From the NCBI RefSeq assembly GCF_030644385.1, contig NZ_CP130060.1, positions 1,984,001 through 2,048,000 of the forward strand: a DNA stretch of 64,000 nt. Reading direction: 5' to 3'. The position numbers were made by a program, and so were the translations under genes. Within the stretch, counting starts at the first letter, position 1. Each line of letters begins with the position of its first letter. The notes under the pieces are model-generated. The model was not told the origin of the DNA and searched no databases. It saw only the letters and a list, made by a program, of their open reading frames with translations. This stretch comes from Stomatobaculum sp. F0698. GTDB lineage: Bacteria; Bacillota; Clostridia; Lachnospirales; Lachnospiraceae. Of this stretch, positions 39,849-49,248 are shown in pieces.

Positions 39849-42116
39849 TCAGCAGTCTTTCTCCAAATGCCAGATATCATTGTTGTACTGGTCGATCGTT
39901 CTGTCGGAGGAGAAGTAGCCCGCCTTGGCGATATTGACCGCCATCTTCTTCGCCCAGCCCATTCTGTCCTCATAAGCTTCCAGAGCCTTGTCCTTGGTCT
40001 TGCAGTAACTCTCGAAGTCAGGGAATGTCATGAACCAGTCTTTGCCAAGCAGCTCGTCATAGAGCTGCTTGAGAAGCTTCCTGTCGCCGGCTTCGAGCAT
40101 CTCTTCACTGACCAGGAAGTCCACAGCCGCGGCAAGTCTCTTGTCCTTCTTATACCAGTTCTTTGCGACGTAATCCGCGTTCTTATAGTGCTCGATGACC
40201 TCCTCGGAGGACTGTCCGAAGGTGAAAATATTGTCTTCCCCGACAAGTTCCGCGATCTCGACGTTCGCTCCGTCCATGGTTCCCAGCGTCACAGCGCCGT
40301 TGAGCATGAACTTCATATTGCCGGTCCCGCTGGCTTCCTTGGAGGCCAGTGAGATCTGCTCGGAAATGTCCGATGCGGGGATCAGTTTCTCCGCCATGGA
40401 CACGTTGTAGTTGCGAAGCATGACGACCTTGAGGTAAGGACTCACTTCAGGGTCGTTGTTCACGATGCTGCTGAAGGCGAGAATCGCATGGATTATATCC
40501 TTGGCGATCACATAGGCAGGAGCTGCCTTTGCGCCAAAAAATACCGTGACCGGTCTTCTCGGCCTGTAACCGTCCTTGATGTGCAGGTAACGGTCGATGG
40601 CCCACAGGAGGTTGAGCTGCTGTCTCTTGTACTCGTGCAGGCGCTTGATCTGCACGTCATAGACGGACTCGGGGTCAACCTTGTCGCCCTGATATTGTTC
40701 AAGCCATGCGGAGAACTTGTGTTTTTTCGTGTTCTTCCTGTTCAGGATGCACTGCAGGAAAGTCTCATCCTCCGCGTAAGGAATAAGCTGCTCAAGCTGT
40801 CTGGCGTCCGTCTTCCAGCCCTCGCCGATCTTCTCGGTGATCAGCTCTGTCAGCTCAGGGTTGCACTCGATGACCCATCTGCGGAAAGTGATGCCGTTGG
40901 TCTTGTTGTTGAACTTCTCGGGATAGAGCTTGTAGAAATTGTTGAGCTCTGTCTCCTTGAGAATGTCAGTGTGAAGTCTCGCGACGCCGTTCACGGAGTG
41001 GCTGTAGTGAATGTCCATGTGGGCCATATGCACGTTGCCGTACTCGTCGATGATCTGAACGGAAGGTTCTTCATATTTTGCCTTAACAGCGTCATTCATC
41101 CTCTTGATGATCGGCATAAGGTGCGGCACGACAGCCTTGAAGAAGTGCTGGGGCCATGTCTCCAGTGCCTCAGCAAGGATCGTGTGGTTCGTGTAAGCAC
41201 AGACATCAGTCACAATCTGATATGCTTCTTTCTCCTCAATGCCCTTTTCGGTCAGAAGGCGCACCAGTTCCGGAATGACCAGAGAAGGGTGCGTATCGTT
41301 GATCTGGATCGCCGCGTAGTCGGCAAGGTCATGCAGGTTGCTGCCGCGCTCCACGCACTCGTCGAGGATCAGCTGGGCGGCATTGCTGACCATGAAATAC
41401 TCCTGATAGACGCGGAGAAGCTTTCCGTCCTCATCGCTGTCATCGGGATACAGGAAGAGGGTCAGGTTTTTCTCGATCTCTTTTTTGTCAAAACCGATAC
41501 CCGAGCCGATCAGTCCCTCATTGACCGTGTCCAGGTCAAAAAGACGAAGGCGTCCGCACTTGCTTTCGTAACCTGTGACATCGATCTCATACATGGTGGA
41601 AAGAAGCTCCAGATCGCCGCACTGCACCTTATAGTGCTTGTCGGTGCGCTTCATCCAGTTGGCCATGCCCCACTTGCGCCAGTAGTCAGGTCTCATGTGC
41701 TGCTTGCGGTCCTCGAAGGACTGTTTGAACAGACCGCAGTGGTAGGCCAGGCCTACGCCGTCAGCGGGAAGGCCCAGTGTCGCAAGGCTGTCGATGAAGC
41801 AGGCTGCAAGTCTGCCAAGGCCGCCGTTTCCGAGGGAGGGCTCGTATTCAAATTCCTCCAGCTCCGTAATGTCTTTCCCAGCCTCAGCCAGTTCCGCTTT
41901 CACATCATCGTAGATGCCGAGGTTGATCAGGTTGTTGGAAAGAAGTTTACCGATCAGGAATTCTGCCGAAATATAGTAAACTTTCTTCTTTCCGCTGTTG
42001 TATCCCCTGTTCCTGCAGGCATCCTGCGTCAGGGCCAGCGCCGCGTTGTAAAGTTCCAGAATCGTGCACTCGCTAAGTGCTTTTCCAGTGTAATCTCTGA
42101 GTTTTAATGTATTCAT
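39849..42116 (-). CDS. glgP: Glycogen/maltodextrin phosphorylase
   Basis: A 755-residue PLP enzyme that releases glucose-1-phosphate from glucan ends. Seen are the YYISAEFLIGKLL start region, EYEPSLGNGGLGRLAACF, YDVQIKRLHEYKRQ and the PLP-lysine segment EASGTGNMKFMLNGA. Length is slightly below the usual 800-840, mostly because the N-terminal regulatory part is short. GGAGGC precedes the start. Its GC and codon use differ from the core genes, like the rest of the island. It is divergent from the AraC regulator. Confidence 0.96.
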   Translation of the reverse strand: MNTLKLRDYTGKALSECTILELYNAALALTQDACRNRGYNSGKKKVYYISAEFLIGKLLSNNLINLGIYDDVKAELAEAGKDITELEEFEYEPSLGNGGLGRLAACFIDSLATLGLPADGVGLAYHCGLFKQSFEDRKQHMRPDYWRKWGMANWMKRTDKHYKVQCGDLELLSTMYEIDVTGYESKCGRLRLFDLDTVNEGLIGSGIGFDKKEIEKNLTLFLYPDDSDEDGKLLRVYQEYFMVSNAAQLILDECVERGSNLHDLADYAAIQINDTHPSLVIPELVRLLTEKGIEEKEAYQIVTDVCAYTNHTILAEALETWPQHFFKAVVPHLMPIIKRMNDAVKAKYEEPSVQIIDEYGNVHMAHMDIHYSHSVNGVARLHTDILKETELNNFYKLYPEKFNNKTNGITFRRWVIECNPELTELITEKIGEGWKTDARQLEQLIPYAEDETFLQCILNRKNTKKHKFSAWLEQYQGDKVDPESVYDVQIKRLHEYKRQQLNLLWAIDRYLHIKDGYRPRRPVTVFFGAKAAPAYVIAKDIIHAILAFSSIVNNDPEVSPYLKVVMLRNYNVSMAEKLIPASDISEQISLASKEASGTGNMKFMLNGAVTLGTMDGANVEIAELVGEDNIFTFGQSSEEVIEHYKNADYVAKNWYKKDKRLAAAVDFLVSEEMLEAGDRKLLKQLYDELLGKDWFMTFPDFESYCKTKDKALEAYEDRMGWAKKMAVNIAKAGYFSSDRTIDQYNNDIWHLEKDC

Positions 42117-42251
42117 TACTGCCTCCTGCGGAAGATCTCCGCTGCTTACAATGGTTCCATATTATTAGAATGCATTATAATGATTTATATGTGTGATAAT
42201 CTTGCAGAATAACGGCAAATAATAGTACAATAATGATATTAATTAATTCAG

Positions 42252-42275
42252 CACAAAGAAGGGCACAAAGAAGGG
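42252..42275. repeat. Direct repeat of 12 bp before the AraC gene
   Basis: CACAAAGAAGGG is present twice without a gap, 11 bases before ATG 42286. The second copy supplies the AAGAAGGG-type ribosome site. It may be a simple duplication. Confidence 0.6.
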
Positions 42276-42285
42276 TTCCGTTTTT

Positions 42286-43182
42286 ATGAATCTCGAGGAA
42301 TACTCACAATACAGAGAGACCCTGCTGCATGAGCAGCCGGGTTTCGCCTACAACACTTACCTGTGTACCGTCCCCCAGGACTTTGCCCGGGTGGATCTGC
42401 ACTGGCACGACCAGATGGAGATCATCTATGTCAAAAAAGGGCGCGGCACAGTGACCGCCTCTTCCCGCAAATATCCCGTCATGGCCGGTTCCATCATGCC
42501 CATCCTCCCCGGTGAACTCCACGCCATCGACGGCGACCCCGGCGTGCGGATGGAGTACGAGAATATCATATTCCCCCTCTCCCTTTTGGACAATCAGGTT
42601 GAAAACGACTGGGCAAGGCGCAATATTCTGACCCCTCTGCAGATGGGGACCCTGCGCTTCCCCCGCCCGATCTACGCGGACACCGCGATGCACGCCGAGG
42701 TATCCGCTGCCCTTGACGCGGCTGACGATGCCTGCAGCAAGAGGCCTGACGGCTATTCTCTTTTGGTGCGCAGCAGCCTGTTTCGTTTTTTCTTTGCGCT
42801 CTACACCCATCGGATCCGCGAGGAAAGCTTACCGCCGTCCCCCTACGAGGACGCCATCAAGCAGGTCCTGCTCTACGTCCAGAATCACTTTTCGGAGCCG
42901 ATCACGGTAAGCGACGCCGCAAGTCTTATTGACTACAGCGACGCTCACTTCATGCGGGTCTTCCGCCGCGAGACGGGATTCACTTTCGGCGAATACCTGT
43001 CGGATTACCGGCTCAGTTACGCGTCCTATCTGCTCAGGGAGCGCCCGGACTCTGTCGGTGCCATCGCCTCCCTGTGCGGGTTCGACAACTTCTCTTATTT
43101 TATCCGGCGCTTCCGCCGCAAATACGGAATGTCCCAGAGGGAATACCGCTCCCACGGGCGCCGGAATACAAAAAGCCCGTAA
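42286..43182 (+). CDS. AraC-family regulator with cupin sensor domain
   Basis: 298 residues. An N-terminal cupin-type ligand domain (about 25-160; VDLHWHDQMEIIYVKKGRGTV is the usual first beta strand set, then PGELHAID) is followed by two helix-turn-helix units at about 195-295. They include ITVSDAASLIDYSDAHFMRVFRRETG, then VGAIASLCGFDNFSYFIRRFRRKYG. It is divergent from glgP and upstream of the PTS operon, so it probably responds to a sugar and controls this island. Confidence 0.92.
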   Translation: MNLEEYSQYRETLLHEQPGFAYNTYLCTVPQDFARVDLHWHDQMEIIYVKKGRGTVTASSRKYPVMAGSIMPILPGELHAIDGDPGVRMEYENIIFPLSLLDNQVENDWARRNILTPLQMGTLRFPRPIYADTAMHAEVSAALDAADDACSKRPDGYSLLVRSSLFRFFFALYTHRIREESLPPSPYEDAIKQVLLYVQNHFSEPITVSDAASLIDYSDAHFMRVFRRETGFTFGEYLSDYRLSYASYLLRERPDSVGAIASLCGFDNFSYFIRRFRRKYGMSQREYRSHGRRNTKSP

Positions 43183-43315
43183 ATTAAGGCTTTATACAAC
43201 ATTTCTCCGTTTTAAGAAGATTGTAAAACGAGTATACTATTAAATACAGGCTGCACTATTCTGCACATTTTTCATTTCCTGCGGCACGCCTGTATCAAAA
43301 GGCTGTCGGGATGGT

Positions 43316-43768
43316 ATGTGCCAGGAGTTCCCAAAGGAAAAGTGGGTGGACGCCCGCCGGGAAGATGTACCGGATGCGCCATACTTCCACGTAGTCTTCA
43401 CTGTCCCGGAGGAACTGAACCCGGTAATCTATAGCAACCGGAAGCTTCTGTATGATGCCCTTTATCACGCTTCATCTGACACACTGCGGGAACCGGCCTC
43501 AGACAGCAAGTATCTTGGTGCGGATATCGGGTACATCTGTATTCTCCATACCTGGGGGAGTGAGATGAACTTCCATCCCCACATCCATGCCGTTGTGCTT
43601 GACGGCGGTCTTGACTCCAAAAACCATTGGAAAGACAACGGAGAAGAGTTCTTTCTTCCTATCAGGGTCATTTCGCGCCTTTTCCGTGGCAAGTATCTTG
43701 CGGAGCTGAAACACCTTTGGGAAGATGGAAAACAGCTTGAAATTACACTAAAAAGAGAAGGGAAATGA
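43316..43768 (+). pseudogene. IS91-family (Y2) transposase fragment
   Basis: 150 residues from the N-terminal third of an IS91-type transposase: YFHVVFTVPEELNPVIY, LLYDALYHASSDTL, YLGADIGYICILHTWG and FHPHIHAVVLDGG (the HUH motif HPHIH). The zinc-binding N-terminus and the downstream catalytic tyrosines are missing. It ends right before the PTS gene, whose ribosome binding site overlaps its 3' end. Confidence 0.82.
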
Positions 43769-43785
43769 ACAGAAAGGAGCAGGAA

Positions 43786-45990
43786 ATGAGTAGGATGTTG
43801 ATACTGTCCCCTCTGGATGGCAGGGTGATACCGCTGGAGGAAGTGCCGGATGAGGTTTTCGCGGAAAAGGTGCTGGGAGACGGCGCAGCCGTGATTCCTG
43901 AGAATGGAAACATTTACAGCCCGATAGACGGCGAGATCGTCTCTATTCCGGAGAGCCTTCATGCATACGGAATCCGGTCTGACGCCGGGATCGAAATGAT
44001 CGTCCACTTTGGCCTTGAGACCGTGAACCTGAAGGGAGAAGGGTTCTCCCCGAAGGTGAAGGTGGGGGACAGAGTGAAAGCGGGTCAGCTTCTCTGTACA
44101 GCGGATATGGACTTCCTGAAGTCAAAGGGCATCAACACGGTGACGCCGGTGCTGGTGACAGACGGAGCAGAGGAGGGAAGCTTCTCTGTAAAGACAGGAG
44201 AGATCCGCCATGGGGAAGAGATCATGACTGCGGAGATCAGCGTGGATGCGGCAGCCGCCGCGGATGGAGATGCGCAGATAGCGGACCCCTCGGACACACA
44301 GCCGGCAGGCAAGGCAGCTGCGGCAGCACCCTCCGCCAAAAAGAAGTTCCCCATCGACTTTGACTTCCTGCAGAAGCTCGGCAAGTCCCTCATGACCGTG
44401 ATCGCGGTCATGCCCGCCGCGGGTCTGATGATCAGTCTCGGCAACATTCTGACGATGTGCTTCCCGGAAGGCTTCGGCCTCATGGCAGGTAATACCATGG
44501 CCCAGATCGGCTGGGCGATCATCGGAAACCTGCACATCCTGTTTGCTGCCGCCATCGGCGGTTCCTGGGCGAAGGAGAAAGCAGGAGGCGCCTTTGCCGC
44601 AGTCATTGCTTTCTGTCTCATCAATGTCGTCACCGGCGCCATGCTGGGTGTGAGCTCGGCCATGCTGAAAGATCCGACGGCAGTCACCCACACGCTGCTC
44701 GGAAAAGAGATCCTGGTGAAGGATTACTTTGTCGACGTCCTGGGAAGGCCCGCGCTGAACATGGGCGTGTTCGTAGGTATTATCGCCGGTTTCGTGGGCG
44801 CCAACGCATACAATAAGTATTATAACTTCCGGAAGCTTCCGGACGCGCTGTCTTTCTTTAACGGCAAGAGATTTGTTCCCCTGGTGGTGATCTTCTACTC
44901 TACGGTGACGGCGATCATCTTAAGCGTAGTGTGGCCGGTGGTCCAGGGCGGCATCAATGTTTTCGGTGTGTGGATCGCGAACTCCAGCTCCACCTCCCCC
45001 ATTCTTGCCCCGTTTATCTACGGCACTCTGGAGCGTCTGCTGCTCCCCTTCGGCCTGCACCACATGCTGACCATTCCCATGAACTATACCTCTTTCGGAG
45101 GCACCTACACGATCCTTACAGGAAGCAACGCCGGGACCCAGGTGTTCGGACAGGATCCGCTTTGGCTCGCCTGGATCACGGATCTCATCAACTTTAAGAA
45201 CGCGGGCGATACCGCTGCCTATACGAACCTCCTCACCACGGTGACGCCTGCCCGCTTCAAGGTTGGCCAGATGATCGGCGCCACAGGCCTTCTTCTCGGC
45301 ATCGCCCTGGCGATCTACCGCCGGGTGGAGCCGGAGCACAGGGCAAAGTACAAGTCCATGATGATCTCCACTGCGGCCGCGGTCTTCCTGACCGGTGTCA
45401 CGGAACCTCTGGAGTTCATGTTTATGTTCTGCGCACTGCCGCTCTACTTGGTGTACGCAGTTCTCCAGGGCTGCGCGTTCGCCTTGGCCGGCATTATCCA
45501 CCTCAGGCTTCATTCCTTCGGGAACCTGGAGTTCCTGACCCGCGTTCCCATGGCGCTGAAGGCAGGGCTTGCCGGGGACCTGGTAAACTTTGTGATCTGC
45601 GTGGTCGTCTTCTTTGCGATCGGTTACTTTGTGGCGTATTTCATGATCGGAAAGTTCGGCTACGCTACGCCGGGCCGTCTGGGAAACTACATGGATGACG
45701 AAGGCAAGGAAGAGGCAGGCCCCGCTGCCGGCGCGGCAGGAAACGCAGCGGGCGGGAACAGCCAGCCCGAGCGTATCATCGCCCTCCTTGGCGGACGGGA
45801 GAACATTGAATTTGTGGACGCCTGCATGACCAGGCTCCGCGTGACAGTGAAGGATCTCTCCAAGGTGGCTGAACTTCCGGCGTGGAAGGCAGAGGGCGCC
45901 ATGGGCCTTGTGAAGAAAGACAACGGCATCCAGGCAATTTACGGACCCAAGGCGGACGTGCTGAAATCGGATATCAACGATATCCTGTAA
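43786..45990 (+). CDS. Glucose-type PTS permease, IIA-IIC-IIB fusion
   Basis: 734 residues in the order IIA (about 1-145, with the phospho-histidine in MIVHFGLETVNLKG), a linker rich in Ala, IIC (about 185-620, with FLQKLGKSLMTVIAVMPAAGLM, LHHMLTIPMNY and the GVTEPLEF motif) and IIB (about 660-734, phospho-cysteine in DACMTRLRV). It imports and phosphorylates a glucose-family sugar. Next to malQ and glgP, glucose or maltose is likely. Start ATG 43786 follows AAAGGAG; the earlier ATG 43765 lies inside the transposase remnant. Confidence 0.92.
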   Translation: MSRMLILSPLDGRVIPLEEVPDEVFAEKVLGDGAAVIPENGNIYSPIDGEIVSIPESLHAYGIRSDAGIEMIVHFGLETVNLKGEGFSPKVKVGDRVKAGQLLCTADMDFLKSKGINTVTPVLVTDGAEEGSFSVKTGEIRHGEEIMTAEISVDAAAAADGDAQIADPSDTQPAGKAAAAAPSAKKKFPIDFDFLQKLGKSLMTVIAVMPAAGLMISLGNILTMCFPEGFGLMAGNTMAQIGWAIIGNLHILFAAAIGGSWAKEKAGGAFAAVIAFCLINVVTGAMLGVSSAMLKDPTAVTHTLLGKEILVKDYFVDVLGRPALNMGVFVGIIAGFVGANAYNKYYNFRKLPDALSFFNGKRFVPLVVIFYSTVTAIILSVVWPVVQGGINVFGVWIANSSSTSPILAPFIYGTLERLLLPFGLHHMLTIPMNYTSFGGTYTILTGSNAGTQVFGQDPLWLAWITDLINFKNAGDTAAYTNLLTTVTPARFKVGQMIGATGLLLGIALAIYRRVEPEHRAKYKSMMISTAAAVFLTGVTEPLEFMFMFCALPLYLVYAVLQGCAFALAGIIHLRLHSFGNLEFLTRVPMALKAGLAGDLVNFVICVVVFFAIGYFVAYFMIGKFGYATPGRLGNYMDDEGKEEAGPAAGAAGNAAGGNSQPERIIALLGGRENIEFVDACMTRLRVTVKDLSKVAELPAWKAEGAMGLVKKDNGIQAIYGPKADVLKSDINDIL

Positions 45991-46018
45991 CAATTCAGCA
46001 CCCCGGAAAAAATGAGTG

Positions 46019-46055
46019 AAATCTGCCCGGGGAGCCTGCTCACCGGGCAGATTTT
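46019..46055 (+). terminator. Hairpin inside the PTS-malQ operon
   Basis: AAATCTGCCCGG and CCGGGCAGATTTT pair perfectly over 12 bp with a short loop and T run, 30 bases after the PTS stop and 25 before the next start. It can reduce, without stopping, expression of the two following genes, since these have no clear promoter. Confidence 0.8.
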
Positions 46056-46079
46056 GCTCAATACGCAGAGGAAAGAACT

Positions 46080-46931
46080 ATGAGACTGCTTACTATCAAT
46101 ATTCACAGCCATGGAAGTGACTTTGAACCGGAACTTTATCATCAGAAGATGAAGGCGCTGGCGGCATTTATGAAGGAAGAAGAGATCGATGCCGCGGCGA
46201 TCCAGGAATGCAGTGAAGAGGAGGACAGGCCGGTGGTCTCCGGCCCCCTCCCCATGCATTGGGTGCCGGCCGGACCGGACTCCCGCGTCCGGGAGGATAA
46301 CTGTGCGCTGGTCCTGGCGGAGGAACTTCAGGGCCTGCAGCAGGAGTACTGGTGGACCTGGACCGGAGCGAAGCTCGGGTACGGAAAATACAATGAGGGT
46401 CTGGCCATCTTCAGCCGCCGCCCTGTTACAGGCGCGGACAGTTTCTATATTTCCGGCGTCCGGGACTTCTCCAACTGGAAGACCCGGAAGGCGCTGGCGG
46501 CCTGCACCGCTGACGGGCCTGCCTTTTTGAGCGTCCACATGGGATGGTGGAATGATCCGGAGGAAAACTTCCGGGGGCAGATGGAACGGCTGCAGAAGGC
46601 GCTCCGCGAAAGGAAGCTTCGTCCGCAGGACGGTTCTGACAGTTTCCTTATGGGAGATTTCAACAGTCCCGCAGCGATCCGCGGAGAGGGAAGGGACATG
46701 GTCCTGGACCTCGGGTGGCGGGACAGTTATGAGGATGCCGAAATAAAAGACAGCGGCATCACCGTTCCGGGAAACATCGACGGATGGAGGGACGGTGAAC
46801 ATACGGGCATGCGCCTGGATTATATCTGGACCGCAAAAAGGCACAGGGTGCTTCAGTCAAAGGTGGTCCTGAACGGGATCAGCGGGCCGGTGCTTTCCGA
46901 CCATTTCGGAGTCCTGGCGGTGATCGAATGA
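46080..46931 (+). CDS. Endonuclease/exonuclease/phosphatase-family protein
   Basis: 283 residues of the EEP metal-dependent phosphoesterase fold: MRLLTINIHSHG start (usual N in LxxxT-x-N), AIQECSEE (metal Glu), FLMGDFNSPA (GDFN), RLDYIW and the SDHFGVLAVI end (His). The true substrate is not certain; location in an alpha-glucan operon suggests a sugar-phosphate or nucleotide-sugar related phosphatase rather than a nuclease. Its stop overlaps an ATG, and malQ starts 18 bases later. Confidence 0.85.
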   Translation: MRLLTINIHSHGSDFEPELYHQKMKALAAFMKEEEIDAAAIQECSEEEDRPVVSGPLPMHWVPAGPDSRVREDNCALVLAEELQGLQQEYWWTWTGAKLGYGKYNEGLAIFSRRPVTGADSFYISGVRDFSNWKTRKALAACTADGPAFLSVHMGWWNDPEENFRGQMERLQKALRERKLRPQDGSDSFLMGDFNSPAAIRGEGRDMVLDLGWRDSYEDAEIKDSGITVPGNIDGWRDGEHTGMRLDYIWTAKRHRVLQSKVVLNGISGPVLSDHFGVLAVIE

Positions 46932-46948
46932 ATAAAGGAGCAGACAGC

Positions 46949-48445
46949 ATGAGAGAAAGTGGAATTCTTCTTGCCATCAGCAGCCTTCCTTCCGAATACG
47001 GGATCGGCTGCTTCAGCAGGGAAGCATATGAGTTTGCGGACCGCCTTTCAGAGGCGGGCCAGAGTTACTGGCAGATCCTGCCGCTGGGGCCGGTGGGATA
47101 CGGAGATTCACCGTACCAGTCCTTCTCCACCTTCGCGGGCAACCCTTACTACATTTCACCTGAGACGCTGGTGGAAAAGGGATGGATCACTGAGGCGGAC
47201 TGCCGCGAAGCCGGCCTTTCTTCCGACCCGCGCGGTGTGGATTACGTGCTGCAGTACCAACGCCGCTATGAGCTGCTCCGGAAGGCGTACAGAAACAGCC
47301 GGATCGAAGAGAATGAGAAGTTCCGGGCGTTCACGGAGAAGACGGAATGGCTTCCGGACTACGCGCTGTTCATGGCTCTGAAGGAAGAGAACGGAGGAAG
47401 GCCCTGGTACGAATGGGAAGATCCGCTGAGACTCAGGGATCCGGAAGCCTTGGCCGCGGCGCGGGAACGCCTGGAGGAAGGCATCGGTTTCTGCAGTTTC
47501 CTGCAGTTTGAGTTTTACGAAGAGTGGATGCAGCTGAAGGACTACGTGAACCGGAAGGGAATACGGATCATCGGAGACATCCCGATCTATGTATCCCTGG
47601 ACAGTTCAGACGTCTGGGCGGATCCGGAACTTTTCCAGCTGGATGAAAACCGCCGACAGACCGCGGCGGCGGGCTGCCCGCCGGATGGCTTCAGCGCTGT
47701 GGGACAGCTCTGGGGCAACCCACTCTATGACTGGGACTATCACAAAAAGACCTGTTTTGCCTGGTGGCTGAAACGTCTTAAAAACTGCTTTGATATTTAT
47801 GATGTGATGCGGATCGACCATTTCCGCGGCTTCGATGAATATTTTTCCATTCCTGCCGGTGCGGAGGACGCAAGAGCAGGCCATTGGGAGAAGGGACCCG
47901 GCATGGATCTGTTCCGGAAGGTCTCGGAAGCCTTCCCTGGACGGGAGATCATCGCGGAGGATCTGGGGTATGTGACGGACAGTGTCCGGCAGCTGGTGAA
48001 GGACAGCGGCTATCCCGGGATGAAGGTCCTGGAATTTGCCTTTGACTCAAGAGATTCCGGCTGTGCGGAGGATTACCTTCCCCACAATTACGAAAAGAAC
48101 AGTGTGGTCTACACCGGCACCCATGACAACGAGACGGTGATCGGCTGGTTTTCCGAGGGCCTGAAGCCGGAGGAGAAGGAGGCAGTCAGAGACTATTTCT
48201 GCGACCATACGACTCCCGACGCCGGGATGCACATACCCCTGATCTGCGCCGCCATGCGAAGCGTCAGCAGACTCTGCATCATCCCCATGCAGGACCTTCT
48301 GGGGTACGGAAACGAGGCAAGGATGAACGCTCCTTCCACCTACGGAAACAACTGGAAATGGCGTCTTCTGAAGGATGAATTCGGAGAGAAGGAAGTGAAG
48401 ACGCTGTATGAGATCACGAAGCGGTACGGAAGGATCGGAAAATGA
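46949..48445 (+). CDS. malQ: 4-alpha-glucanotransferase (amylomaltase)
   Basis: 498 residues, GH77. It disproportionates maltodextrins. Seen are the GILLAISSLPSEYGIG start, GDSPYQSFSTFAGNPYYI, RIIGDIPIYVSLDSSD, the nucleophile region VMRIDHFRGFDEY, IIAEDLGYV (acid/base Glu) and YTGTHDNETVIGW. ATG 46949 has AAAGGAG 8 bases before it; the earlier in-frame ATG 46928 (overlapping the previous stop) has none. With glgP and the PTS it forms a complete maltodextrin breakdown unit. Confidence 0.95.
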   Translation: MRESGILLAISSLPSEYGIGCFSREAYEFADRLSEAGQSYWQILPLGPVGYGDSPYQSFSTFAGNPYYISPETLVEKGWITEADCREAGLSSDPRGVDYVLQYQRRYELLRKAYRNSRIEENEKFRAFTEKTEWLPDYALFMALKEENGGRPWYEWEDPLRLRDPEALAAARERLEEGIGFCSFLQFEFYEEWMQLKDYVNRKGIRIIGDIPIYVSLDSSDVWADPELFQLDENRRQTAAAGCPPDGFSAVGQLWGNPLYDWDYHKKTCFAWWLKRLKNCFDIYDVMRIDHFRGFDEYFSIPAGAEDARAGHWEKGPGMDLFRKVSEAFPGREIIAEDLGYVTDSVRQLVKDSGYPGMKVLEFAFDSRDSGCAEDYLPHNYEKNSVVYTGTHDNETVIGWFSEGLKPEEKEAVRDYFCDHTTPDAGMHIPLICAAMRSVSRLCIIPMQDLLGYGNEARMNAPSTYGNNWKWRLLKDEFGEKEVKTLYEITKRYGRIGK

Positions 48446-48517
48446 GAAAAGAGGAAGGGAGCTGCCGCAATGGTGTGCTACCCGTCAAGAGGACAGTGAA
48501 TCATTAAAAAGCTCTTT

Positions 48518-48549
48518 ACCGCCAGTCAGAGCAATAATCGGCTGGCGGT
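48518..48549 (+). terminator. Likely terminator after malQ
   Basis: ACCGCCAG (48518-48525) and CTGGCGGT (48542-48549) pair around a 16-base loop. Only a weak T run follows (ATTCTT). It abuts an IS3 remnant and could be part of its end. Confidence 0.5.
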
Positions 48550-48553
48550 ATTC

Positions 48554-48866
48554 TTATGCCGCAGCATCGAAATGATCATGGAATTCCGCAGGTGTCATCA
48601 GATGCATCTTCCGCTGGATCCGCTCCGTGTTGTAATACCTGATGTAGGATTCAACAGCAGTAATCAGGTCTCCTTTTGAGGTGAACTTCTTGCCATAGTA
48701 CATTTCCCGCTTCAAAATACCCCAAAAACCTTCCATCGGCCCATTGTCGGTACAATGGGCGCTCTGGACATACTCTGCTTCATATGATGTTTCTTTAAAC
48801 GTGTGCAGAAAGGTTTGCCTGTATACTGGAAACCTCTGTCACTATGGAACAGAGGATATCTTGCCT
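48554..48866 (-). pseudogene. IS3-family OrfB transposase remnant
   Basis: On the minus strand the C-terminal part of an IS3/IS150 OrfB is read in two frames. ARYPLFHSDRGFQYTGKPF, LKKHHMKQSMSRA comes first. Then, after a frameshift near 48752, HCTDNGPMEGFWGILKREMYYG (with the catalytic Glu region) and SYIRYYNTERIQRKM follow. It ends DHFDAAA at a stop. The front half is missing; the plus-strand IstB remnant begins where it stops. Confidence 0.85.
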
Positions 48867-49135
48867 GTGCCCTTGCGATGGAAGCCTTAAAGCAGTATAT
48901 AACAGTGAAATACGTTCGTATGGCAGACTTCCTTCTGGAGTGTACGGTCGCCTGGGACGAAAAGCGCTATGACAAAGTCCTGCAGGCCTATGCCAGGCCA
49001 AAACTCTTCATCATTGATGAATGGCTTGACATTGAGCTGACTAAAAATGATCTTCATGCGATAAAGGAACTGGTACACTGCTGTGCAGCGAAAAACTCAC
49101 GACCTCCCGCTATTTTTAGCTTGCGTCCCCTCTGA
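48867..49135 (+). pseudogene. istB: IS21-family IstB ATPase remnant
   Basis: About 90 residues from the IstB helper ATPase: ACALAMEALKQYITVKYVRMADFLLE, then RYDKVLQAYARPKLFIIDEWL (Walker B, DE) and ELVHCCAAKNSRPPAIFS. The Walker A part before it is cut by the IS3 remnant. Same orientation as the istA remnant 9.2 kb to the left. Confidence 0.8.
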
Positions 49136-49210
49136 GGACTTACTCCGGAATTAGAAAAAAAGCCTGTTTTTTAGATTGCATCTAATCGGATCTCTGTTTT
49201 TTTAGATGAA
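49136..49210. other. Spacer between the IstB remnant and the tRNA terminator
   Basis: No gene. Contains repeated TTTTTTTAGAT-like runs (TTTTTTAGATTGCATC and GTTTTTTTAGATGA) of no clear role. Confidence 0.4.
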
Positions 49211-49211
49211 A

Positions 49212-49241
49212 ACAGGGGAAGATTGTGCAATCTTCCCCTGT
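49212..49241 (-). terminator. Terminator after tRNA-Arg(CCT)
   Basis: ACAGGGGAAGATT and its exact complement flank a GTGC loop (13-bp stem); on the minus strand TTTTC follows. It is 8 bases past the tRNA 3' end. Confidence 0.92.
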
Positions 49242-49248
49242 CCGGACC

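Noticed and set aside
40488..42107. 539-residue open frame opposite glgP
   Set aside because: It is the antisense shadow of a strongly conserved gene and has no ribosome binding site or recognisable fold.
43765..43785. Earlier ATG for the PTS permease
   Set aside because: It lies in the transposase remnant and lacks the AAAGGAG that serves ATG 43786.
44920..45993. 357-residue open frame opposite the PTS gene
   Set aside because: Antisense of the IIC/IIB region; low-complexity histidine-rich translation typical of a shadow.
48803..48866. N-terminal part of the ORF containing the IstB piece
   Set aside because: These bases are explained by the IS3 remnant on the opposite strand; IstB similarity begins only at about 48867.
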